A DNA stretch of 64,000 bases, taken from Diadema setosum. Its lineage: Eukaryota; Echinodermata; Echinoidea; Diadematoida; Diadematidae. A program made the translations under genes and the position numbers. How positions within the stretch are numbered: position 1 is the stretch's first letter; every line of letters starts with the position of its first letter. This document shows positions 1 through 9,944 of this stretch, piece by piece. Location of the stretch: NCBI RefSeq assembly GCF_964275005.1, contig NC_092698.1, positions 27,275,447 to 27,339,446 of the forward strand. The letters are read 5' to 3'. The notes under the pieces were generated by a model. It was given only the letters and a program-made list of their open reading frames with translations. It was not told where the DNA came from and ran no database searches.

Positions 1-11
1 TACAATGTACT

Positions 12-290
12 ACCAACATGACTACCACTCCTACCACCTCTATCACCACCACTACCACAACTGCTAATACCAACATGACTACCACTCCTACCACCTCTAT
101 CACCACCACTACCACTACTGCTAATACCAACATGACTACCACTCCTACCACCTCTATCACCACCACTGCCAAAACTGCTACTACCAACACGACTACCACT
201 CCTACCACCTCTATCACCGCCACTACCACCACTGCTACTACCAACACGACTACCACTCCTACCACCTGTATCACCACCACCACTACATCA
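12..290. repeat. 57-bp minisatellite, about 5 units, intronic
   Basis: Five head-to-tail units of 57 bp (starts near 12, 69, 126, 183, 240) of a C/A-rich sequence. The plus strand would read a Thr-rich 19-residue repeat, but that frame closes in the TAG that forms the splice acceptor of the DNPEP exon at 306, so it is best read as intron. Units 1-3 differ from 4-5 by a few substitutions, the last unit is the most changed. The array runs to within about 15 bases of the acceptor. Confidence 0.85.
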
Positions 291-305
291 ACAATGCCCC
301 TGTAG

Positions 306-2664
306 GAATTTGTTGTGCGCAACGACATGCCCTGCGGCACCACAATTGGGCCCATCTTGTCGGCCAACCTCGGCATGAGGACCGTGGACGTTGGGGCCCC
401 CATGCTCAGCATGCATTCCTGTCGAGAGATGGGCTGCACCTCTGGGCTCTTTCAACTTATTGTCCTCTGTAGGGTGAGTTCACTGACCTGTCCTTTTCTT
501 TGCTTTTTTTTTCAGTTTTTTTTAATGTTTACTAAACGAAATGGGATTTTTTTTTTCTTTGCATGAGCTCTGAGCTCTTTGCAGTTGCTATTACTGTATC
601 CACCAAATATTTCGCGGGGCTTTTATTTTTATTTTTGCGATTTTTTTTTTTTTAGCTGAATGTGATGAAATGATGGATCAATCATCAAAGAAAGCCAAAA
701 CAAAATTTAGAAGTGAGTTTTTGCTTTCTTCACAAGACAAACATGAGGTTTGAATTCAAGTTAACCAAAATTTAGAACAAATCAGTCATGTGAAATGTTT
801 CTCTTGTGTCCTTCCTTTTGGTAGTAAGATAGAAATAGGGTATCCTATGAGGATGTCCAATTCCATAAAAAGTTCTAGTCAGCCAAAGCATTCAGGCTTC
901 ACCAGGTGAAAGCTTACTGTATCTGTGTTGTATGACATGAAGTAGCCGATGTCACATGGTCATACCGATTTGGGCATTTGCCAATGGCTCTCTCCAGTAG
1001 AGCCAACAAATAATGCTCAAAAGAGATGGTTCTACTTGAATACTATTTAGCCTTCACTGATATGAAATACAAGTTCAGCCAACCTCACCTATGCTGAATC
1101 CAAGGGACTGCACTGGAGACAATTCTTCGACTCAAGAGAACTTTGACTTACACAATAGAATTAACACATTTCTCTGTCCATTTGGTGTATAGTTTTTGTT
1201 GAGCCCACCGGAGGTGTGGGGAGACTAAGGGATCGCCTGCGGCGTCTGTCCGTCCTCCGTCCGTCCGTCCTCCGTCCGTCATCCGTCCGTAACGCTACAA
1301 AAACTTGAATAACTCTCTACTGGGGACTTTAATTTTAATCAAACTTGGAGGGAAGAGTGGTTATACAAAGTTACTCATTTTACTACACATGAAGGTCACC
1401 TCAAAGTCAAAGGTCACAGGCATTGGTCAATGAACTTCAGGGCCTAATGTTAAGTTTTTACAGCGTGTTTGATTATGGCTCATAACTTTTGATCCCTATG
1501 TCCGTTTGTTACCAAACTTAGATGGTAGATGTCCCTTGGGAATTTGAAGGTCATCACAAGGTCAAAGGTCACAGACGGGAGTCAATTAACTTTTAGGGGC
1601 TAGCAATATTAAAGGGAAGATAAACCCCAAGAGCAATGTGGATTGAGTGAAAGCAGCAACATTAGTAGAACACATCAGTGAAAGTTTGAGGAAAATCGGA
1701 CAATCGATGCAAAAGTTATGAATTTTTAAAGTTTTGGTGTTGGAACCGCTGGATGAGGAGACTACTAGAGGATATGACGTATGAGTGGACAACAATACAA
1801 AGAAAATATAAAGGAAATTCAACAAAAATTCACTTTTCTAGAATCATGAAAGAGCAATGGACCAACCTCTTTCAGAAAGCAGGGGGAATAATTGCTACCC
1901 TTAACATATGTCAATATCAAGTTGATGGAATTTGTAATTTTCATGAAAAATGGATTTTTGTAGACTTTTCTTTATATTTTCTTGGTATTCTTGTCCACTC
2001 ATACGTCATAACCTCTAGTAGTCTCCTCATCCAGCGGTTCCAACACCAAAACTTTAAAAATTCATAACTTTTGCATCGATTGTCCGATTTTCTTCAAACT
2101 TTCACTGATGTGTTCTACTAATGTTGCTGCTTTCACTCAATCCACATTGCTCTTGGGGTTTATCTTCCCTTTAAGTTTTTACGGCGCGTTTCGATTATGG
2201 CTCATAACTTTTGATCCCTATGTCTGTTTGTTACCAAACTTGGATGGTAATTGTCCCTTGGGGAGTTGAAGGTCACCACAAGGTCAAGGGGTCATAGGCC
2301 AGGATCGATGAACTTTCGGGATTTAGAAAAACATTAATTTCTTCTACGCGAATGGGCGAGACACATTTTGGCACTTGCCTTGTTCTTTGATTTGGACAAT
2401 CTTTCAACTTGTGAAAGGTCAGTCTGCAAGAATCTTCAGGCTATTGAAGGAGGCAGACTTAACCAGAAGAAGAAGAAGAAGAAGGTCGACTCAGGTGAGG
2501 TTGACTTTATGATGGGTATGCTGAAAACCCAAATTTGTCTGTTGCATAATAATAGGCATGTTGTCTTGCAGCTTTCTCATGGGTTAATAAATCTGTCCAC
2601 ATTTTCTCTCAAGGCCTTTTTCGAGATGTTCCCTGCCATTGATGAGGATGTCACTGTGGACTGA
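306..2664 (+). CDS. DNPEP: Aspartyl aminopeptidase, last two coding exons (3' partial gene)
   Basis: Cytosolic M18-family metallo-aminopeptidase that removes N-terminal Asp/Glu. Two exons are seen: 306-473 (phase 0 in and out, acceptor TAG at 303-305, donor GTGAGT at 474) and 2614-2664 (acceptor CTCAAG, stop TGA at 2662-2664). Exon one reads [18 protein letters not shown] and continues to [17 protein letters not shown][11 protein letters not shown] and the MHS-x-RE motif are family hallmarks; the His of MHS corresponds to the last active-site metal ligand (His440 in human). Exon two gives the C terminus [16 protein letters not shown], which aligns with human GFFELFP...LLVD, so the end of the protein is complete. 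Upstream exons lie left of the window. The intron (474-2613) carries a repeat with a nested element. No clear AATAAA was seen close behind the stop. Family identity is recognised from the motifs; the splice sites are by eye. Confidence 0.93.
656..712 (+). other. Possible cryptic or poison exon inside the DNPEP intron
   Basis: A long T-tract ending in TTTAG (to 655) and a strong GTGAGT donor (713) bracket 57 bases. Its length is divisible by three, but read in the phase of the flanking DNPEP exons it hits TGA at its sixth codon (L-N-V-M-K-stop). Inclusion would replace the conserved 16-residue C terminus. There is no sign that it is used, beyond splice-site quality. Confidence 0.2.
1195..2386 (+). 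repeat. Long interspersed repeat, copy A (CCACCGGAGG...GGGCGAGACA ends)
   Basis: Begins near GAGCCCACCGGAGGTG, has a GTCC-rich stretch (1241-1290), then imperfect ~150-bp internal repeats containing 'GGCTCATAACTTTTGATCCC' and 'AAGGTCAAAGGTCAC', and ends near GGGCGAGACACATTTTGG. Copy B is at 9945-10912 and is internally longer. Copy A is split by the 558-bp element at 1613-2170. No coding potential seen. It sits in the last DNPEP intron. Confidence 0.8.
1613..2170. mobile_element. 558-bp long-TIR foldback element, TTAA family 1, copy 1
   Basis: Flanked by TTAA on both sides (1609-1612, 2171-2174). The ends AGGGAAGATAAACCCC / GGGGTTTATCTTCCCT start inverted repeats that stay nearly perfect for roughly 190 bases each, so the element is mostly one hairpin with a central part of about 170 bases. 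No transposase is encoded; the short frames on both strands are mirror images made by the inverted repeat. TTAA duplication plus short TIR-only structure suggests a non-autonomous DNA transposon of piggyBac or Kolobok type; the superfamily is inference. Confidence 0.88.
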
Positions 2665-2928
2665 ATACCTCTTCGTCAGATAGCGGTTTCTCGTAGCCAT
2701 GGAGACAGCCCCAAGTCTGAAATATCAGCAGTTACACATGATATGCGCTGGACTCTCTACTGAGCCAAAGATACCAGACTGCATCAACAAACAGCCTTTA
2801 TCCATTCTTAGCTACTTATCCAATTACTTCTGACTTTAAGTCATATGAAATGTGTTATTCTTATCGCTGAAACAGAAAAAATTATGCAAAATGCACCAAG
2901 ATTGACAATATCCATATATAATATGGAA

Positions 2929-3117
2929 TACAGGTGACTACCATTATAATGAAATCCTCCGAACTGGCATTTTTCTTTTGTTAAATTGAAATTTCATTAT
3001 AGCTGAATAGTGAAGTATATAAAGATATATAGAAGACAATTGTAAGACATTAATTTTTACTTCATTGTAACAAGAATTTTGTTATAACCATGCTCGTGAT
3101 AACAGGAGTGCACTGTG
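2929..3117. repeat. Short DNA element with GTGCACTG-type end
   Basis: Begins TACAGGTGACTACCATTATAATGAA and ends ATAACAGGAGTGCACTGTG, with inverted 'TTATAATGAA' / 'TTCATTGTAAC' subterminal pieces. The same ends bound the larger region 4608-5754, where they are better kept. About 190 bp, non-coding. Confidence 0.55.
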
Positions 3118-3133
3118 GGTATAACATGCAAAC

Positions 3134-3823
3134 ATATCGTCGCCGGTCACACGAACCGACGAATCACTCGATGTTGGGTAAAATTTTCGATTTTGAGATT
3201 TTCAATCATTTCGATAGTAGATATTCCATACTACATATTCTGAAATTCTCAGTGTTGTAATTCGGTGTAATTTTTACGTAGTTATCACTTTTGTAGAAGT
3301 ATGTAATTCCATTTGTGAAAATTATTTGTTTTCCCCATAGACGCGTGTGTTAAACAATCAGGCGATTCGACGGTTCGGTGACCGCGCGTACTAGTACGCG
3401 CGGTCACCGAACCGTCGAATCAGTGCGCATTGACTTGCGTGTAATTTTTGAGATTCAACAGTTCATTGACCGCGCGCACAGTGCGTGTACTATGTAATAC
3501 ATGTGTTGACAATGACAACGCTCAATGTACATGTACATATGGACACACATGGAAAATGACGACGTTCTTTGCAGACCGAAAATACATGCATGCAGCTCTT
3601 CGACGATTTCCCGCTTATTTGTTCATAATACAATTCGATAAAAACTTCACAAGTTAGAGCAAGAATTGAAGTCTGATGTACTACAAAAATAATTGGAAAT
3701 TATAGACATGATAGTGTAGCAACCATAAGTCAAAAATGGGTTAACTTCAAACGCAATTTTCTCGAATTGTCATTCTTACGCAAACCTGAGGGATTCGTCG
3801 GTTCGTGTGACCGGCGACGATAT
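3134..3823. mobile_element. 690-bp element with 32-bp perfect TIRs and a central perfect palindrome
   Basis: Bases 3134-3165 and 3792-3823 are exact inverted complements for 32 bp (outer end ATATCGTCGCCGGTCAC). Inside, 3364-3421 is an uninterrupted perfect 58-bp palindrome centred on ACTAGT. Its arms (GATTCGACGGTTCGGTGACC) are a variant of the outer TIR (GATTCGTCGGTTCGTGTGACC), and a further worn copy lies at about 3452-3480. No transposase is visible; the interior is AT-rich. A non-autonomous DNA transposon, possibly two elements nested or joined end to end, is the simplest reading. Confidence 0.75.
3364..3421. repeat. Perfect 58-bp palindrome
   Basis: 29-bp arms with no spacer, rich in CpG, centred at ACTAGT between 3392 and 3393. 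The flanking bases do not pair. It lies inside the element at 3134-3823 and resembles that element's terminal repeats in both arms. Confidence 0.95.
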
Positions 3824-4607
3824 GATGGCTATAATATATTTTGTCATAACTTGGAATATTTCACACAAGTTAAATAATTTACTGGTATTCTGTGTGAATG
3901 AATGTATGAGATTCTGAATATTTATTTTCTTTTTCTTCTTTTTGTATATTCTTTTTTTTATAGGTCTTGATTGCTCTACTGTTAACTTTAGGTATGTCTT
4001 GTCTTTGTACCTCCTTCACAATAAGTGTTATAACCAAAGATGAAAGTGTTTTATATCACCTGTGCATCCTCAGTTGCTTTGTAAGAAAACAATTTCATCT
4101 GCGCTGTTGTCATCATTGTCATAATGATTATGCCAGGTGTAATATACTTCCACAAAATCCATCTGTCTCATTGAAAGAGTTTATCAAACAAGAAATATGG
4201 TTAAAACTATATGGAAAATGTGGACAATTTGCTTTTCTCTTTTTTTTTCTTAAGCATTTAGAAGTGCTCAACCTTGTTTGACCTTCAACGTTACAGAGTC
4301 TCATCTTCAAAGATATATAGCATAGAGATTGCTTCATATTCCCTCATGGATAGCTATGTTTGTGTGAGTGCACCTCTAAGCCAGATTTGCAAAACTTTTT
4401 TTTTCTTTGCTTACAAATATTTTATATTTACCCTATTCATTCATCTGATACTCTTTTTTATTAGATAAAGTGAAATATGAAAACCTTTGGAAGCTTTATA
4501 CAATGTCAAGGGAAGCTTTATACAATGTCAGGGTTGATTCAATCATTTTCTAGCAATGTATCCTGATCATTTCTTTTTGCAGAGGTGTCAGCTATTACTT
4601 TTTGCAG
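3824..4607. other. Gene-free AT-rich stretch
   Basis: No exon with usable splice sites and no repeat with clear ends was seen here. A T-rich tract lies at 3930-3960. Confidence 0.5.
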
Positions 4608-5754
4608 TACAGTGCACTCCTGTTATAATGAAGTTCTCGGAACCAACTGTTAGTTTTCTTTTGTATGTATAAAAGTTTCATCATAACTGAACAAATGCAA
4701 TATATGATGAAAACCACAAAACCATGCATATATTATGTTGTTTATCAAATGCTCATTATACATTGCAAAGCAATGCTAGATGAGATACAAACTCATTTAT
4801 TTCATTTGAATTTTATGTTTAACAGTGAGCATAGAGTTGCTTGTACTTTCATGCTCAGTTTGAAAATGTGTATGAAAGTGATGGGTTTAGAATTTGGTTA
4901 GTATTTGTTATTCCAAAGATTCTTTATTCCAAAGGCCCATTATTGCAAAGGTTTGCTATTCCAAAGGTGAGTTCTTTAATCCACAAATGAAATAATATTC
5001 ATTATTCTGAAGGTTCATTAGTCTAAAAAAACAAAAAAAAAAAAAAAGGTTTGTTAATGCAAAAATGGAAGAAAGTTTCTCATACCAAAAATTCATTAAT
5101 TCATAGGCAGTACATGTAAAAGGTTTTTAATGCCGAAGTTTTGTTAGTATACTCACCTTTCCTTTTCATTTTTGGATAAACGAACCTTATTTCATTTTCT
5201 ACTAAACGATTCTTTGAAATATGAAAGATTCCCATAATTTTCATATTAACAAACCTTTGCAATAATGAACATCATTTCATTTTTGGATTAACAAATCTTG
5301 GGAATAATAAACATTCAGAATAACGCCGCAAATGTTCATAATAACAGATGCTATTTCATTTTCGAACTTATGAATATCCAGATATACAGAGCTTGTGTCT
5401 TTTGGAAAAATGAACCTTTAACATTATTAATATGGATTTATTTAGGATGAACATGTGATAATGTAAGTTCTCCTTGGAAATGGTGTGTGACACAAGGAGT
5501 GAATGCAGAGTGATTAGCTATTTTTGATCACAGGGAAATATGAAGTACAATGTATTCGCCCATGTAGAGATGCTGTGTTAATATTTGTTATGCTGTGTAA
5601 CAAGTTTGTTGTGACAAAATCTTTGCTATAACTGTGTTTCTGTAAGCAAATTTTGCAGAAGAACACTTGTGATGATAATTTTGGGACCATAATTTCCACT
5701 TCATTGTAACAAATTTCATTATGGCCGTGTTTGTTGTAATGGGAGTGCACTGTA
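4608..5754. mobile_element. 1.15-kb element with TACAGTGCACTCC TIRs
   Basis: TACAGTGCACTCC at 4608-4620 is exactly inverted at 5742-5754 (GGAGTGCACTGTA), and the next bases (TGTTATAATGAA / TTGTAATGG) remain partly complementary. The middle (about 4905-5420) is a decayed array of 'TTATTCCAAAGGTT' type motifs like those at 15.4 kb. No coding capacity seen. TA at both outer edges would fit a Tc1/mariner-type TA target, which is inference. Confidence 0.65.
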
Positions 5755-5989
5755 TTTTGCACTGTTTTCTGCCAAAAATACAGCAGGCTACATCGAAAAT
5801 ACTGTTTTCCCCGAATTCTATAACCACACGTATGTCTTTTGCAGGAAAGGTGAAAATACTGTTTTCCACCAAAAATGTGCCCTTTTAAACCCTCTGAATA
5901 CTGCAGTGTTGTTTACAAGGGTGGCATCACTGCTTTTTCAACAGCCACAGGTTTATTCATTAAAAACAAATTGTGGGAATCACAGTTAA

Positions 5990-6547
5990 AGGGAAGATAA
6001 ACCCAAAGAGCAATGTGGATTGAGTGAAAGCAGCAAAATTAGTAGAACACATCCGTGAAAGTTTGAGGAAAATCGGACAATCGATGCAAAAGTTATGAAT
6101 TTTTAAAGTTTTGGTGTTGGAACCGCTGGATGAGGAGACTACTAGAGGATATGACGTATGAGTGGACAACAATACAAAGAAAATATAAAGGAAATTCAAC
6201 AAAAATTCACTTTTCTAAAATTATGAAAGAGCAATGGACCAACCGCTTTCAGAAAGCAGGGGGAATAATTGGTACCCTTAACATATGTAAATATCAAGTT
6301 GATGGAATTTGTAATTTTCACGAAAAATGGATTTTTGTAGTATTTTCTTTATATTTTCTTGGTATTGTTGTCCACTCATACGTCATAACCTCTAGTAGTC
6401 TCCTCATCCAGCGGTTCCAACACCAAAACTTTAAAAATTCCTAACTTTTGCATCGATTGTCCGATTTTGTTCAAACTTTCACTGATGTGTTCTACTAATG
6501 CTGCTGCTTTCACTCAATCCACATTGCTCTTGGGGTTTATCTTCCCT
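5990..6547. mobile_element. 558-bp long-TIR foldback element, TTAA family 1, copy 2
   Basis: Same length and almost the same sequence as 1613-2170, with TTAA at 5986-5989 and 6548-6551. Only scattered substitutions separate the two copies, so both insertions look recent relative to the worn relatives elsewhere in the window. Confidence 0.88.
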
Positions 6548-6551
6548 TTAA

Positions 6552-7239
6552 TGAAGTTGATTTTGTAACATCAGCTCTATGCAAGTAAGTGAAGAGTGCT
6601 GTAAATAAACAAGAGTACATGTATTTGACTCTTGGCTATCAAGAGTTGCAAACTTTGAGACTCACATTGTACTTAGGGTACTTGGTTTTGTATATCGGTG
6701 TTAGCTGAGATCAATCTCAATGTTTAGCGCAACAGGGCTGAGATTCTTTACTTTTATACTCGATCTAAACGACTTTGATGACAGCATATTGTTTTACAGC
6801 AATTTCTGCTAGTATAGACTTATTTGATTTTAAAACACTTTAAAATTATGTAAAGTTTGTAAATTACTGGCAGGGGTTCCCGAAATTACTAGAAAAGATC
6901 ATTCAATGGGTTATGCAATGAGTCAGGGTGCATTGCTATGTCAGTGCATAGATTAAATATTATTAAACATACTGAAGCCCCCCCCCCCCTTACATCTGCC
7001 CAAAAAGGAAGAGGTCTATTATACTGTCAATGTTTATACTTTGACAGCATAACACTTTGTGAATCAAGACATGTGGAGCTGTCTGTTGAATGGTTAAGAT
7101 AAAGAATCAAAGTGATGGGATGAAAAACAATTATTACCCCTTTGTCAAGGATGAAGTTAGTGATTTCCTATCCTGGAGGGAATATAGATTTGCAACTTTG
7201 TTACAGGAGTCAGTATTTTGGCTTGCCATTCAATTTGCC
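6552..7239. other. Gene-free stretch
   Basis: AT-rich sequence with a C-run at 6979-6989. No exon or structured repeat was recognised. Confidence 0.5.
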
Positions 7240-7377
7240 AACTCGTCAACATTTGGAGATTTGAGGTGTGAACTTTCTTCAATATGTCTCCCTCTACACA
7301 TGAAATTTGTAAGATCGCAGCTGCTGATCTATGATTTAACAAACGTGTCAGAAAAGAGGAACCACGGGACTCAAACA
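7240..7377 (-). mobile_element. Truncated tRNA-derived SINE-like copy
   Basis: Read on the minus strand it starts at a B-box-like GTTTGAGTCCC (7367-7377) and continues through the same body as the plus copy at 7530-7690 (ACGTTTGTTAAAT...GATCAGCAG...GCGATCTTACAAATTTCAT...TAGAGGGAGAC). The tRNA-like head before the B box is missing. Confidence 0.5.
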
Positions 7378-7529
7378 AATTGAAGAAAACTCACACCTCA
7401 ACCTTCACCCCTCTGATTCATATTTCTTGCTTTCATTAATGCCTTGTCCACCTTGGACTACTTAACATATCAATGTCAGAATTTCAGGGCTTGGGCATTT
7501 GTTCCAAGTTCATCATGTCACTGCCGGCA

Positions 7530-7690
7530 ACCAGGGATAGCTTGGTGGTAGTGTCGCTGCCGAGAAAGCGGTAGATGACAGGTTTGAGTCCCATGGTTCT
7601 TATTTTTCCGACATGTTTGTTAAATTACAGATCAGCAGGTGCGATCTTACAAATTTCATTTGTAGAGGGAGACAAACTGAGGAAAATTAA
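7530..7690 (+). mobile_element. tRNA-derived SINE-like copy
   Basis: An A-box-like TAGCTTGGTGG at 7538-7548 and a B-box-like GGTTTGAGTCC at 7581-7591 have tRNA-like spacing. The following body is shared with the inverted copy at 7240-7377. Together this fits a Pol III SINE; the tRNA parent was not identified and it does not fold as a clean tRNA gene. Confidence 0.5.
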
Positions 7691-7699
7691 CACATCTGA

Positions 7700-9470
7700 T
7701 TAATATTGTCTTGCTCTCATGTGGATTTCTTTTTTTATATGTATGGCATATACAGCAGGTCTTATGAAATGCTCAGAACTGTGTGAATTATGTTCCATGT
7801 TTGTGAGTGCACAGCAGAGGCATGGTGAAATACTTTGTTTGGTGAAGTCTTGATGTCATTCAAGATTATACTGTACCTTTAAGTACAACACAAACACAAG
7901 TGAAGCGCAATTTACCACATGCTTCCTGAATATAGTTTCATCAGATTTTTCATGTCAATGTTGAGAGCCTGCCAACACAAACAACTCATCGTCATAGCAG
8001 AGTGCATCAATGGCCATGATGTTGCCACAGTATGTGGCACACTAAATCTGCGTGTTCTTAATCCTGTAATCGTTGCCCTTCACCTGTCCCACATTCCACG
8101 AGGAAGAAAAAAAAAATGTTTTTTGTTTTATTTAAAAGAAAAAAAAAGGCATACCAAAAAAACTGGTGAAAACTGAAGGTACTAGTACTCGTACATGATG
8201 GGAATTGTGAGGAAATTATTGAGGGGGAAAAAAGGGGGTGACTTGGTGTTAGTTGTGCACTTCACTCTGACTGCAGCAGGGAATTAGCTGTTTGGGGGAT
8301 CTATGATATATTACAGTATGTTCAAAGCTGACAGGTAAGCAGATATACCATGTCCACTTTGCCATGTCTGAGAAGCTTGGGTTTTGTGTTTGTAGGCTAA
8401 TGTATGTTTCATGAAATATATATTTTTTTCTCACGTTGAAATACCTGTGTTTTCATTTCAGCAATGAAAGAACAAAGCTCTGCTCAGACAATTTTCAACT
8501 CGTTAAAGGGTCAGTTTGAATTGGGCAGGCCACTGCTTGCAATATTTTGATAAGTATGCTACACCATATACACTAACTTTAAAGTACAATGTACAATGTA
8601 CATGAATATTGACATTTCTTTAATTTTCAATTCCACGATTTTTTGGTGGGTTTTTTTTTTTTTTTTTTTTTTTGCCACTTAAAAAGACTATTGTGCTCTA
8701 TGAGTAAGCATGTTATGTAATATTTGGGGAAAATGCTGTTCTTTGTCTAATTATTGGAGAATTTCATCTTATTTTGCAATAAAAGTACTTTTAACATTTG
8801 ATGACAATGATACTGCTCAGTCTTTATTTGTGAGGACACTGACTGTGAAACTGTGAACAGCTATACCTTAACATGATTATTGTATTCATGTGCCTTGTGT
8901 GTGACTACCGGTTGGAAGATTTAAAATCTGTTGCATAAGAGTTTAATATCTCTGCGAGAAACAGGTCTTTGTACATTATCATGGACCAAGACTATTCACT
9001 TCATTGGTCCTAAACTTAAATTTGCCTCAAAGAGAAACGAATGAAGGTGTAAAAACGACAGCCTATAATCAGAGAGAATGTTTTGAAAAACCGTTAACTT
9101 AGATTTTAGTAAACATAAATATAGCGGGATCCGGCGGGATCATATCTTCAGCAACTGGCTATGATCCTGTTATCATCTTTGTACATTTGCATAAAATGTT
9201 TGTAATTGTATCTTTTACTATTTGTGAACGTTTACCAATATTTGATCATCTTTCCCCAATATTAGCTTTTATGCAACCGCAATTCAGAAGAAACCGAAAG
9301 TATAAATGATGCATAGATGAATTCAATTTCACTGCAAAGGGATCGTATTAGGGAATGAAAGGACCTATGCTTTAGATCCTACAAACGTTTCATGTAATGT
9401 CAAGCCGCTAAAGTAAATTCACAGAACGTCGCATCAGAACAGTCTTTATAACAGCTTCCTTGGGCATTAA
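7700..9470. other. Gene-free stretch
   Basis: No supported gene. Poly-A/T tracts occur at 8107-8150 and 8640-8672. Confidence 0.5.
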
Positions 9471-9473
9471 CAC

Positions 9474-9685
9474 GACATTTACTGCTCCTGCGACAATTGC
9501 TCCGGTCTCATTTTCTCCTAGAAGTCAGGGTTGGGGATAGGGTGAGAATTGTGATAGAGATTTAGGTTTAGATTGATTTGAGGATTAGGATTCATTGAAT
9601 TAGTTTTATGTTTGTGGATAGAATTTTATGCTTGGTTTAGCGTGCAGATATTTCATGGGAGCAAACTGTCGCAGGAGCGAATGTC
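9474..9685. mobile_element. ~212-bp MITE-like element
   Basis: GACATTTACTGCTCCTGCGA (from 9474) is inverted with few mismatches at 9658-9685 (GGAGCAAACTGTCGCAGGAG onward). The interior is a 'TTTAGGTTTAGATTGATTTGAGGATTAGG' style simple sequence without coding capacity. Confidence 0.55.
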
Positions 9686-9727
9686 ATGGACCTTCTGGGA
9701 CATAATCGCAGCACTGTTCATTGTAGG

Positions 9728-9730
<3 letters not shown>

Positions 9731-9770
<40 letters not shown>
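9731..9770. repeat. (GA)n microsatellite
   Basis: About 20 uninterrupted GA units. Confidence 0.95.
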
Positions 9771-9771
<1 letters not shown>

Positions 9772-9944
9772 GGCGGGGTGGGGGAGTGAGGGGAAATGAA
9801 AGATACTTGTGGACTTGTGTTGTGACAAAACATTTCCTGGAATAAATACACTGTAGGATATTGAATGGAGGACTTCAATGATCTATTGTGTAAATGTTAT
9901 CTGTGTTTTGAGAGGACGCCGGCTTATGTGCATGTGTTCCCTTT

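Noticed and set aside
18-305. 95-residue Thr-rich frame at the left edge
   Set aside because: Product of the 57-bp minisatellite; its stop is the splice acceptor TAG and the downstream DNPEP exon is in a phase set by the acceptor, so it is intron.
1586-2067. Protein-like frames of 79 and 104 residues, repeated at 5960-6444
   Set aside because: They are mirror translations of the inverted arms of the 558-bp element, with no transposase motif.
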